NCBI GenBank assembly: GCA_017525235.1
Contig: JAFXTC010000044.1
Coordinates: 1-64,000, forward strand
Source of the DNA: Bacteroidaceae bacterium
Lineage (GTDB): Bacteria; Bacteroidota; Bacteroidia; Bacteroidales; Bacteroidaceae
Length of the DNA stretch: 64,000 nucleotides
Direction: 5' to 3'
Shown: positions 18,639-27,391 of the stretch, piece by piece
How positions within the stretch are numbered: the stretch's first letter is position 1
Layout: every line of letters starts with the position of its first letter
The notes under the pieces: generated by a model
What the model saw: the letters and a program-made list of their open reading frames with translations, nothing else
Database searches by the model: none
Told to the model about the DNA's origin: nothing
Program-made: the position numbers and the translations under genes

Positions 18639-20068
18639 TATTTCTTCTTTTTAACGCCCCTACGCTGAATGGGTTTCCAGACAGACGTCTGATTGCTGAT
18701 GAACTGCCAGTAGCCCATGTTTGAGCAGTATGTGATGATAGGATGATAGAAAAAAGGTTCAAGGAACGTTACAAGCATCAACTTAAGATAGCTTATCTTT
18801 CTGTTATGCCATTCCACAGCCTTCGCCGAGTAATCGAAGAATATTACGAAGATCGACATGAATACAGAGAAAATGTAAATCATACCGAAAAGTATGATTG
18901 CCGAATCCCAGTTCACGCCGCCCGTAAAAATCAGCCATATCATAAACAGGAATCCCGTTAACTCCAGTATGGGAGCTATGAACTCGAAAACAAAAATGTA
19001 GGGCAAGACCAAAGCACCGATGGGACCGTAATGGGGATTAAAGAACAGCTTCCTGTGGTTCGAGATAATCTCAAACAGACCGCGGGCCCATCTTATTCGC
19101 TGACGACAGAGGGTCTTCACATTACCCGGTCCTTCCGTCCAGCAGCAAACTTTTGGAACCTGAGCCAGACGAAAGTCCTGACCCGTATTCTTCATATACG
19201 TTACCATTCGCAGCAACATGTCTACGTCCTCGGCCATACTGGTAGGATCATAGCCACCCGACTTCACGGCAACGTCAGTGTCAAACAGTCCAAAACCTCC
19301 TGAGATGTTTGGCAGGGCGTTGATACTCGACCATCCCAGCTTGCTGATAAGGAAGGAGCGCAAATACTCCAGCTGCTGGAACATGGGAACCAATGTATTT
19401 GGTACGGCAGCCTCCACCACCCTTCCGTCTTCCACGATACAGCCGTTACTCATCAACATGGTAGCGCTGACACCAATCATCGGTCGATGACTGTTCACAA
19501 CCAGCCACATCATGCGGTACAGAGCCATAGGCTCGATGATACAGTCCACGTCGGTGCAGACGAAGTATTTGTTGCTGCATACATTGATGCCGGCATTCGA
19601 ACCGTCGGCCTTCTTTCCTCCGTGCTCCTTGTCCACCACAACCAGCTTACTGTATTTCTCCTCCGTCGACTTCAACACACGCTTTATGGGTTTCGATTGC
19701 ACCTTCATGGCAATATCATAAGGCACCTCCACCAACTTATATTCATTGATAAGAAGTTCCATCGTGCGGTCTGTACTGGCATCGTTTACAATGATAATCT
19801 CAAAGTTGGGATAATCGATATTCATCAACGAGTTCACGTTATCTAGGATGGTAACCTCCTCGTTGAAGGCAGGAGCGATAATGGATACCGCAGGTGTGAG
19901 CGGTGAACCCTTCAGGAAGTATTTTATGGTCTCGTCATCTGGAATGTTTATGCTGATATGCCCCTGTGCGCGATGACTCATGAATACCAGATACAGGTAA
20001 CTGAACATCAGCAACATGGTATATCCGAATACCAGATAACAGAATATGTAATATATTATAATCCACAT
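18638..20068 (-). CDS. Processive family 2 glycosyltransferase
   Basis: A 476-residue membrane glycosyltransferase of the GT2 PgaC/cellulose/hyaluronan synthase type. It has two N-terminal hydrophobic segments (about 3-30), a GT-A domain with APAFNEE (65-71), NDAS (Asp96), TDVD (172-175), the acceptor-site AED (279-281) and the QRIRW motif (323-327) that marks processive synthases, then C-terminal membrane segments at about 350-440. It should polymerise a sugar from a nucleotide-sugar donor on the cytosolic side and pass the chain through the membrane. The sugar cannot be read from sequence. Gene order with the TPR/barrel exporter supports an exopolysaccharide role. Confidence 0.85.
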   Translation of the reverse strand: MWIIIYYIFCYLVFGYTMLLMFSYLYLVFMSHRAQGHISINIPDDETIKYFLKGSPLTPAVSIIAPAFNEEVTILDNVNSLMNIDYPNFEIIIVNDASTDRTMELLINEYKLVEVPYDIAMKVQSKPIKRVLKSTEEKYSKLVVVDKEHGGKKADGSNAGINVCSNKYFVCTDVDCIIEPMALYRMMWLVVNSHRPMIGVSATMLMSNGCIVEDGRVVEAAVPNTLVPMFQQLEYLRSFLISKLGWSSINALPNISGGFGLFDTDVAVKSGGYDPTSMAEDVDMLLRMVTYMKNTGQDFRLAQVPKVCCWTEGPGNVKTLCRQRIRWARGLFEIISNHRKLFFNPHYGPIGALVLPYIFVFEFIAPILELTGFLFMIWLIFTGGVNWDSAIILFGMIYIFSVFMSIFVIFFDYSAKAVEWHNRKISYLKLMLVTFLEPFFYHPIITYCSNMGYWQFISNQTSVWKPIQRRGVKKKK

Positions 20069-20086
20069 AGGCGACCTCTTTCAGAA

Positions 20087-21367
20087 CTATCCGTTATATA
20101 CCGTTTCCACTGATGGGTGATATGCCTGCTCCTTATCCAGACCAATCTTATCAAGCGTGATAGGATTGTTAAAGAAGTCAAAGAACTTCTTGTCCGATTC
20201 CTTGGCTTCTTTTTCCAGCTTTCTGAACAAGGCACGTCCTTTTCTTCCATAGTTATACATGCATCGGAGTGCCTCGAACCTGACGTGCGGGTTGGTGGTG
20301 TTCTGGAATCCTTCCAACAAAGCATCCAAAGCTTTTCCTGTAGCGAAACGGGTCAGTGCATGCATAATGGCAACCTTTGTGTCATCGGGCTGGGTAAGCA
20401 ATGCATCAATAAGCAAGCGCTCTCCTTCTGTATAGTGCAGATAACCCCATGTACGGGATATTTCTTCAATCAGTTTCTTTTTTCGTGGTTGGGTCTTATA
20501 CAATTCTGTCAGCTGTTCGCAATACTCCAACTCTTGGAAACGTCTCATTAAACGGACAAACATGCACTGCGAACTCTCATTCTTCTGCAAATTGGCCCAT
20601 CTGGCAAGATTGGGAAGCTTACGTCCGTTATTGCGCCTGCGCTGCAAGGAATATGCCAGTTCTATTTCGTCTTTGATACAGCAGTGTTTGTCGAAGAAGT
20701 CTGTCTCGAAGTAGTCAAGGTCGCTATCCGAGCTAAGCATGATATTCGAATACATTGCCAGTCGCTGGACACGCAGGTACTTCGAACTGAGAAGCTTGTT
20801 GATAACCCAGGGGCTGATAGGCAACTTGAAGGTACGAATCATACCCATATACCTCACTTTCTTGCGCATGCTCCTAAGGCTGACTTCTTTCTCCAAGAAA
20901 TTAGGCACGTCAAACAAATAAAGCAGCGACGTGATATTATCCCTATTGGCATAATCCGATTTCTCTGTTATGAAACGCAGGTAGAAGACGTCTATGAAGG
21001 CCTCCTTCTCACGTTTGTTCTTCAGGATCTCTTTTCCAACGTTCTCAGGGTCTATACCAAAGACCACGGCAATTTCGCTTTTCGACATTCGTTTCTCTGC
21101 CTCGTCAGAAAGCATATAATCCATTCCTGGGCCGAATTTCTTCTCAAAACGTTGAACCAACTTCTTCTTTTTCTTCTCACTGTGCGATAAAGCAAGTAGT
21201 GCAAAAAACATTATCAGTATCAAGATTATGCACAGCACCGTCACTATAACTGCAACCTTAATTTCAGCAGGATAGTCAGCAAAGATATTGATAGCATACT
21301 GGAAAAAATATGTGCTGTATGCTAAAAATAGGTTAAAATAGTATTTTATTATAGAGACTGTACTCAC
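20087..21367 (-). CDS. HEAT-repeat inner-membrane protein
   Basis: A 426-residue protein with one or two hydrophobic segments at about 12-60, a lysine-rich SEKKKKKLVQRFEKK stop-transfer stretch, then helical repeats of HEAT type, clearest at about 310-390 (ALTRFATGKALDALLEGFQ and VRFEALRCMYNYG). It starts with GTG at 21367; no in-frame ATG precedes the membrane segment. It is the first gene of the five-gene operon, 18 bases before the glycosyltransferase, and is probably a scaffold for the synthase. The C-terminal half is predicted cytosolic from the lysine-rich boundary. Confidence 0.72.
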   Translation of the reverse strand: MSTVSIIKYYFNLFLAYSTYFFQYAINIFADYPAEIKVAVIVTVLCIILILIMFFALLALSHSEKKKKKLVQRFEKKFGPGMDYMLSDEAEKRMSKSEIAVVFGIDPENVGKEILKNKREKEAFIDVFYLRFITEKSDYANRDNITSLLYLFDVPNFLEKEVSLRSMRKKVRYMGMIRTFKLPISPWVINKLLSSKYLRVQRLAMYSNIMLSSDSDLDYFETDFFDKHCCIKDEIELAYSLQRRRNNGRKLPNLARWANLQKNESSQCMFVRLMRRFQELEYCEQLTELYKTQPRKKKLIEEISRTWGYLHYTEGERLLIDALLTQPDDTKVAIMHALTRFATGKALDALLEGFQNTTNPHVRFEALRCMYNYGRKGRALFRKLEKEAKESDKKFFDFFNNPITLDKIGLDKEQAYHPSVETVYNG

Positions 21368-21653
21368 TTATTGCACTTGTTTAGTTTATGCCAAAACACC
21401 CCAGTTGGGGCATCTGTTAGCAACTACAAATATATGAATAGAATTTAGATCGACGAAAAAAAAGACACACTTTTTCCTCTAAAAGTGTATTTTATGCTGT
21501 CGCAATATGGCCAAAATGCCATATTATCGCGCGTTTTCCGTGCAATAAGCAGATTTATTGATTAAAATCAAGACACAACACAAGACATTTTCTAGAAAAT
21601 GATGCACCACTAGGAACGTCCATCAAGAAGCAAAATTATACAAAAGAAACGTC
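21368..21653. other. Promoter-containing spacer, no gene seen
   Basis: On the minus strand TATATTTG (21427-21434) matches the -7 box TAnnTTTG and would start transcription about 55 bases before the GTG of the HEAT-repeat gene. The leader then contains a short CCCCA-AC-TGGGG hairpin followed by TGTTTT (about 21392-21411 region). No -33 TTTG is clear. The rest is AT-rich and holds no credible open frame. Confidence 0.5.
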
Positions 21654-24600
21654 TTATCTTGTCAGCATTTTTTTTACTGTTCCGTCGCTATAACGAATGA
21701 TGTTCAAACCTTTCGGTGAAAGAACGCGACAACCCTGCAAATCGTAGATTGTCTCATACAAGGTAGAGGTAGAGATGATGTCAACGGAAGTCTCCTCTTC
21801 TTGCAAGGCACGCTTGGCTTCTTCAATGGCAAGTTGAAGTGCCTGATAGTCATCCATCGTAGCTTCCGAGGCATTGACAGCCGCACGTGTTTCGCCGAGC
21901 ACGTTCATCATTTCATCAACCGCTGTCTTAACCCGCTCATTGGTGTAATACTTTGAGGTTTCTTCGTTTTCCGTTGCACCGTACACATGCATTTCGGATA
22001 TAGCAAAGATGCGATTGTTACCGTCGCGGTTGCCGTAGGTTTGGTCCACCTGGAACCTGACAGACGAACAGGGCTTGCCAAACGAGACAACAGGCGACGA
22101 ATAGTCTTCAGAAATAGAGCTGGGGAATCCTTCGTTCAAGCTCGCCACCTGTTCCCATGTCTTGTTATCTTCACTTGCCAGAATGGTCATGGCCGCCGGC
22201 ATATCGGGCTGTCCGTAATCAGGGCTCTGGCTGGGTGTAAAGGAGAATTGCATGGCGGGTTGTTTTGAGGCAAAGCGCAACTGTATATAGCTTTTGGCCG
22301 ATGGCCATGAAATACCGCTGTACCAAGTCTCGTAATAGGTGGATGTCTTGCCGTCACACAAGTATGAAATGGGATGGCTGATATTGTTTGTAATATTCAC
22401 ATTAGATGTCCAACGTGCCGACGACTTTGCCAGGTCGGTCGTTCCCAGCGTATAGTTGAATGCCTGTCCGTAAGTCTGGATGGCTTCAGCACACAAATCG
22501 TTTATCTCCTCCTTGAAGCGAGGCAGGAATTCGCTCTCATCCAACTGCTCAAAGGCGAAGTCCATATCCGGGGCCATAGAGTAATTATCCAGGAACTGGT
22601 ATGTGTCAGACAGACCTCCAATTCTGAATCCGGTGCCACTGGTCGTAATGGTAATGGGTTTGGGTTGCGAGGTTAGTGTCAGCTTACCACTCTCTGCTGT
22701 CAGATAAAGGCCCGAGCCTACATTGTATATACAATATTGGTTGTATGTTTCAGACCGCAGGATAAGCCAGTTGGCACAAGAATCCAAGGCATTCTCCTCT
22801 CCGTCCTTAACCAGCGTAGGCTGTGCTTCATCCTTGAATCCATAGAGCACAGAGACTTTTGAAGTGTTATGTAACTGATAGCATCGTGACGTGCTGATAT
22901 TCTGCAACTTACTAACCACGCCAAACTTCAGCGGGAACGCATCTATCAATGCTTCCAGCGCATCCTTCAGAGCGTCCACATCTGTGCAGTTTCCGTTATC
23001 ATAAACAGCAATCAACTGCTGCACGTCGCTCTTCCTGTAACCACCCAGTCTTCCTGCATTCTCAACAATCTCACCGGCACGTTTCAGCAGTCTATCCAGC
23101 CTATAAGGTTCAGTAAGATTTATCTCGTTGATGGCCAGCAGTTCGCCACCGTAGCTCGACTGGAACTCAAGTCTGAAGTATCGGCTTGTGTACTCTACCC
23201 CGAAGCTGATTTCAGGGTTGTTGCTGTCGGCAAAGGAAGCGCTCTTGCGGGTACGCCACGACTTGCCGTCATCTGATGTCGAAATGCGGAAGATTCTGGC
23301 CCTGTACTTCGACTCCCTCGACTGGTACAGGCTGATGCCGTTCACTGTAACAGGCTCGCCAGCATCTAGATACAGTGTATGGGGGAATGGAGCCGTGGTA
23401 GTCTTCCACTGAGAATGCCAATAGGTTGAGCTGTTACCATCGATGGCCTGTGCTGCACGTCCGTTCTCTCCCTCGCCAACGGTCTCCTCGTCCGAGAACT
23501 TCATCAGCGTCCATTTTGTCATGTCAATTTTCCTAAGGGAAGCAAATTGTGAGGCGCCCTGTACCGCTTCATCCCTGCGGATGGCTTCATCGACACGTGC
23601 CGTGAGCGCCTTTATGTTGATGGTATCGACCCAAGGCATAGCCTCCGGGAGAGGCAGCACCTTGGCACTGTCGTCAATATTACCGAATCCACCCGTCTGC
23701 AGATAGAAACAGTTATCGTACTTGGCGGTAACGCCGTGCCCGTAGTCCTTGCGCGAGAAACGGGTTCCGTCGTTCTGCGTATGGCCGAAGTCCACCGAGT
23801 TTCTGGCATACCACTTGCCCGATGCTAGCGAACGCATGGCGCAATTACGGAAATAGGCGCGGTGCATCAGTTCGCCGCCCACATCGTAGAAGTTCTCCAG
23901 GAAGGCATACAGACCTGTGAAGTAATGGTTACGCCCGCTCTCACGAAGGGTTGCCAGATAGTGCCAATTAGGGGCATCTTCCAACTTGTACCAACAGCTC
24001 ACAAGGGTGTTTTGGTAGTTCACCACCGAGTCCTTTCCTTCATGATCTTTCAGCGTCACCTTCACCTGTTCGGGACGGGCATTCCAGATGAACTGCACCC
24101 ATTTGCCGGGTGTCCACCAGCTTCCGGTGGAAAGACGTGCACTGGAGCCCGTACCTTCGCCACCGAAACGTACGCCCACAACATCCTCGCCCTTATCCAC
24201 AACACCCGATTTCAGGTATTCTGGCATAAAGGGGTCACTATCTAGGTCGCCGTTATCCCATATTGAGAAAAGGATAGGACGTGTCCATGTGCCGTTGCTG
24301 TTGTATATCGACTGGAATCCCGAATAGCCACCGTCCGTACCAATCACCATTGCATACGTGCTGGGTCGTTCATCTTCGGGAAGCATCAATCCTTCCTGGT
24401 AAATCCAGTCGTATGACTCGCCCGATGGAGCGCCCTTGTCTGTGCTCGCATAGGTCAAGAGGTGCACGCTGGGTGCCATATAGATGGGAGAATCACCCAC
24501 AGCATACGAAGACTTACGCTGGAAACGCAGCTTTGTGAAGCGCGACATCGTGGTACTTCCTTTGGGGCTTGTTATCTCGAATCTGTACCAGGTGTCGGAA

Positions 24601-24989
24601 GGGAACACAACGTCAGGCATCAGCTCTGCAGTCTGTTCCTCTGTTGAGGTATAATCCACCTTGCAGGTATTTTCTGTAATCACCTCACCTGTGCTGGCCT
24701 GCACCACACGCAGGTTGAAGGTAACAGCCTTCCCCGACTTAGGCGTAAAGACCACATCACACCTCACATGTGCCTTGGGCACACGCAGGCAATAAACCAT
24801 CACCGTCTTGTCGTTTGTGGGCCAGGTGATGTAAGTGTCGTTCCTCGATACGCCGGCATAATTGCCGTCAAGTTCCATAAACACTCTTCCGCCCCAGATT
24901 TCATCTACTGTCTTGTTGTAAGTTATGTCCTGTGCAAACAGCGAGGCGGCGCAGCTAAGGATAGCTGCAAACAAAGAAAGTTTTTTCAT
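21654..24989 (-). CDS. DUF5077/DUF3472 secreted protein with discoidin-like domains
   Basis: A 1111-residue secreted protein. A signal peptide (ends SLFAQ) is followed by a DUF5077-like beta-sandwich (about 20-150), a DUF3472 domain (about 165-430, with GGEGTGSSARLSTGSWWTPG and YARNSVDFGHTQN motifs), a discoidin/F5-8C-like domain (about 500-640), a ricin-like or beta-rich stretch, a second discoidin-like domain (about 875-1035), a short helical FIVAR-like stretch and a YDLQGCRV...KGLNIIRYSDG tail. DUF5077/DUF3472 pairs are usually secreted and of unproven activity; discoidin domains suggest glycan binding. It is 18 bases downstream of the fasciclin lipoprotein gene and probably co-transcribed with it. 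Confidence 0.8.
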   Translation of the reverse strand: MKKLSLFAAILSCAASLFAQDITYNKTVDEIWGGRVFMELDGNYAGVSRNDTYITWPTNDKTVMVYCLRVPKAHVRCDVVFTPKSGKAVTFNLRVVQASTGEVITENTCKVDYTSTEEQTAELMPDVVFPSDTWYRFEITSPKGSTTMSRFTKLRFQRKSSYAVGDSPIYMAPSVHLLTYASTDKGAPSGESYDWIYQEGLMLPEDERPSTYAMVIGTDGGYSGFQSIYNSNGTWTRPILFSIWDNGDLDSDPFMPEYLKSGVVDKGEDVVGVRFGGEGTGSSARLSTGSWWTPGKWVQFIWNARPEQVKVTLKDHEGKDSVVNYQNTLVSCWYKLEDAPNWHYLATLRESGRNHYFTGLYAFLENFYDVGGELMHRAYFRNCAMRSLASGKWYARNSVDFGHTQNDGTRFSRKDYGHGVTAKYDNCFYLQTGGFGNIDDSAKVLPLPEAMPWVDTINIKALTARVDEAIRRDEAVQGASQFASLRKIDMTKWTLMKFSDEETVGEGENGRAAQAIDGNSSTYWHSQWKTTTAPFPHTLYLDAGEPVTVNGISLYQSRESKYRARIFRISTSDDGKSWRTRKSASFADSNNPEISFGVEYTSRYFRLEFQSSYGGELLAINEINLTEPYRLDRLLKRAGEIVENAGRLGGYRKSDVQQLIAVYDNGNCTDVDALKDALEALIDAFPLKFGVVSKLQNISTSRCYQLHNTSKVSVLYGFKDEAQPTLVKDGEENALDSCANWLILRSETYNQYCIYNVGSGLYLTAESGKLTLTSQPKPITITTSGTGFRIGGLSDTYQFLDNYSMAPDMDFAFEQLDESEFLPRFKEEINDLCAEAIQTYGQAFNYTLGTTDLAKSSARWTSNVNITNNISHPISYLCDGKTSTYYETWYSGISWPSAKSYIQLRFASKQPAMQFSFTPSQSPDYGQPDMPAAMTILASEDNKTWEQVASLNEGFPSSISEDYSSPVVSFGKPCSSVRFQVDQTYGNRDGNNRIFAISEMHVYGATENEETSKYYTNERVKTAVDEMMNVLGETRAAVNASEATMDDYQALQLAIEEAKRALQEEETSVDIISTSTLYETIYDLQGCRVLSPKGLNIIRYSDGTVKKMLTR

Positions 24990-25007
24990 ATTATTTAAAT
25001 CTGTATA

Positions 25008-27185
25008 TTACCAGATATCCTCCGGTTCCTCAGGATTGTCATAAACCTCTTTGGCTACATATTCAAAGTAGTCCATATAGAACTCGCGGTCAGTCATGTC
25101 AAGTACAGACTTGAATCGGATATAATAGTTCTGATAAGGAGTCATGTATGTGCTTACCACAACACGTCGGGTCATATAGTGGAAGGTGCGTATCGACTTG
25201 CTGCTTCCCAATACGTTCGACCACGAGTTGGGTGCTTTCATGAAGCCTTTTGTCCTCATACGCTTGTTCACCTCCTCGTCATGTTCCTGGTCGCCCGTAT
25301 CTTCTTCCCAACCCACGCCCGAATCTGTGGTAACGTTACCGTTTCTCTTTTCCAGTCCACCCAGGCGGAGGTCAAGAGGTATACCGGCTGCGGGCATCAT
25401 ATTGCGGTCAGAGCCGAAGTATACCTGTGCCATTGAGCGCACGCGCGAACCTGTAGCAACACCGAAGCGAATCTCGTACTGTCCGGCACGGGGAACGGGT
25501 GGCAACTTCATGACAAAGTCGTACTGACCAATGATATTGTACTCGTCGCCCTGCAGGTTGTGCCAGTTCGAGAGATAGCCCGGCAGGTAATAGAAGAGCG
25601 TACCCTCTGCGATTTCAATATTCTCAAGATAGGGATAGTTCGTCGGTATACCACGACAGTTGGTAGCTCCGTACGAATAGTAAGCACGATGAGAACGTAC
25701 ATCGTTGTTCATCAGCTCGGGCTGCATACAACCCACATCAATACGTATGCGCTGGTTGCCCATCTGGTTGCAGACGTTTTCCGTGCATACCATCAACCTG
25801 TCGAGCGGATAAACGATACCGTTCACAATGTTGCTGGCATCTGTTCCTGCCTCGGAATAGGTAAGCACACGTATACCTTCGTTCTCATTCGGTCTGGTGG
25901 CTAATCCGCTCAGCGATGGGAAATCTCCACTTTCGTGATAATCGTTCAAACCCTCGCGCGAAGGACTGAACCTACCACGTCCGTTCCTGAGCACTGGGAA
26001 GCGGTTCAGCCAGATGCCATTACTCTCGCGACTCTCGTAGGTCTTCAGCAATCTGGGCAGACCCATCGTCTGGTAGTAGTCCATGATGGGAATGCTTGGA
26101 GGCGAGCCCTGCGTATAGTTATATCCCAACTCGTTGTAGTGAATCACCAGCTTCTCCCTACCTATACGCTGGTTCAGCAGATGATAAGTCACAAACTGGT
26201 TCAACACATTCTTCTCGTTGGTATAGTCATCATCATACAGAGTACCGTCGATATAGTCAAAATATCCCGACTGCTGCAGGTAATCGCAAACATCCTTAAC
26301 GCTTATCTCCTCGGCACTCTTGCCCAACAGCTCTTCCCATACTTTGTCTGTTTCACAAAATAGGGTGAAGCCATAGTAGCGGTGCTGCGGAATGGTACCT
26401 ATCTGTCCCACTGATGTATGCTTGGGCAGGTCTTCTACGCCGCCTGTCAGATAAAGGTATTCCCATGTATCGTCACGGAATGCATTCAGGGTGTCTTCCA
26501 GTTCGCATGCCAGCACAAGCTTCGACATAACGCTGTAGCCACTCTCGGGATGACGTGCCCAGTGGGCAATGAATTCACCCAGGCGGTCGTTGCCGGTGAC
26601 TATCACACCATCCACCTGATGGATGAATCCGTTCGTCAGTTCTATGCCGCGATTCTTTTTCGAGATAGGCGACGTACCGTTGATATTAATACTGTCAACA
26701 TCATGGGTGTCGTAGAAGATACGCAGCTTGCGGTTGTTCAGGTTTGTCAGACCGAACTCATGTTCATGCTCGGGAAAGTCTGAAACGTTATAAGCCAGCT
26801 GGTCGCCGCTGTCAAGAATGCTGTTATACACAATCTCCTTCTCAATACTGTCAAGGTCGTTCTGATTCGCGAATCCGTCCCACGAAGGTTCTGTAATAAG
26901 GCCCTGGGCGCAGAGTGTATCCAGATATATCTGAACGGCATCATTCGTAGGTGCAAACACCGTATAATGTCCGCGGGCGGTCAGCAGTTGTCGCAAGGTT
27001 GTCTTCGACACAACGCTCACGGGCACATGACCCAACATACGTACATAGTCGCTGTAGTATTCCTTGCTTTCAAGATACTGCATGATGGTGCGGTCTACAT
27101 ACACATATCTGGCAGAGGTATCTACTTCCTCAGTGCAGCCAATCAGTAAAATGGCAGTTATTGCAAATAATAGAACTCGTTTCAT
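25008..27185 (-). CDS. Fasciclin-domain lipoprotein
   Basis: A 725-residue lipoprotein. MKRVLLFAITAILLIGC gives a clear lipobox (Cys17); an in-frame start four codons upstream is less likely because the signal peptide begins at MKRV. Residues about 25-195 form a fasciclin (FAS1) domain with the hallmark YTVFAPTNDAV and a second FAS1-like segment (about 205-390) is suggested by the NQFVTYHLL motif. The C-terminal part is beta-rich. FAS1 lipoproteins in Bacteroidales often sit in surface glycan-binding loci; the downstream DUF3472/discoidin gene fits that. No SusC/SusD pair is present. Confidence 0.8.
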   Translation of the reverse strand: MKRVLLFAITAILLIGCTEEVDTSARYVYVDRTIMQYLESKEYYSDYVRMLGHVPVSVVSKTTLRQLLTARGHYTVFAPTNDAVQIYLDTLCAQGLITEPSWDGFANQNDLDSIEKEIVYNSILDSGDQLAYNVSDFPEHEHEFGLTNLNNRKLRIFYDTHDVDSININGTSPISKKNRGIELTNGFIHQVDGVIVTGNDRLGEFIAHWARHPESGYSVMSKLVLACELEDTLNAFRDDTWEYLYLTGGVEDLPKHTSVGQIGTIPQHRYYGFTLFCETDKVWEELLGKSAEEISVKDVCDYLQQSGYFDYIDGTLYDDDYTNEKNVLNQFVTYHLLNQRIGREKLVIHYNELGYNYTQGSPPSIPIMDYYQTMGLPRLLKTYESRESNGIWLNRFPVLRNGRGRFSPSREGLNDYHESGDFPSLSGLATRPNENEGIRVLTYSEAGTDASNIVNGIVYPLDRLMVCTENVCNQMGNQRIRIDVGCMQPELMNNDVRSHRAYYSYGATNCRGIPTNYPYLENIEIAEGTLFYYLPGYLSNWHNLQGDEYNIIGQYDFVMKLPPVPRAGQYEIRFGVATGSRVRSMAQVYFGSDRNMMPAAGIPLDLRLGGLEKRNGNVTTDSGVGWEEDTGDQEHDEEVNKRMRTKGFMKAPNSWSNVLGSSKSIRTFHYMTRRVVVSTYMTPYQNYYIRFKSVLDMTDREFYMDYFEYVAKEVYDNPEEPEDIW

Positions 27186-27219
27186 ATATATTAGCACAAA
27201 GATTTAACAATTTCGGGGG

Positions 27220-27250
27220 TAAAGATACTAATTAGCAAGAGAAATGCAAA
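27220..27250 (-). promoter_or_regulatory. Promoter of the fasciclin-DUF3472 operon
   Basis: On the minus strand TATCTTTA (27220-27227) is one base off the TAnnTTTG box and TTTG (27247-27250) lies 19 bases upstream. The predicted start is about 25-30 bases before the ATG. Confidence 0.5.
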
Positions 27251-27287
27251 AGAAAATCCCATTTTTCTATACTTTTTCTTAAATATG

Positions 27288-27320
27288 TTTGGAACTTTAA
27301 CAAAAAACTTCATACATTTG
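27288..27320 (+). promoter_or_regulatory. Promoter of the first large/small protein unit
   Basis: TTTG (27288-27291) and TACATTTG (27313-27320) match the Bacteroidetes -33 and -7 boxes with a 21-base spacing. Transcription would start near 27327, leaving a leader of about 65 bases. Confidence 0.65.
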
Positions 27321-27391
27321 ACACGTTAAAGACCTTAATAACAACGACAAAGAGTCTATATTTCTATAAAAACAAACTAAATGTCAAACAA

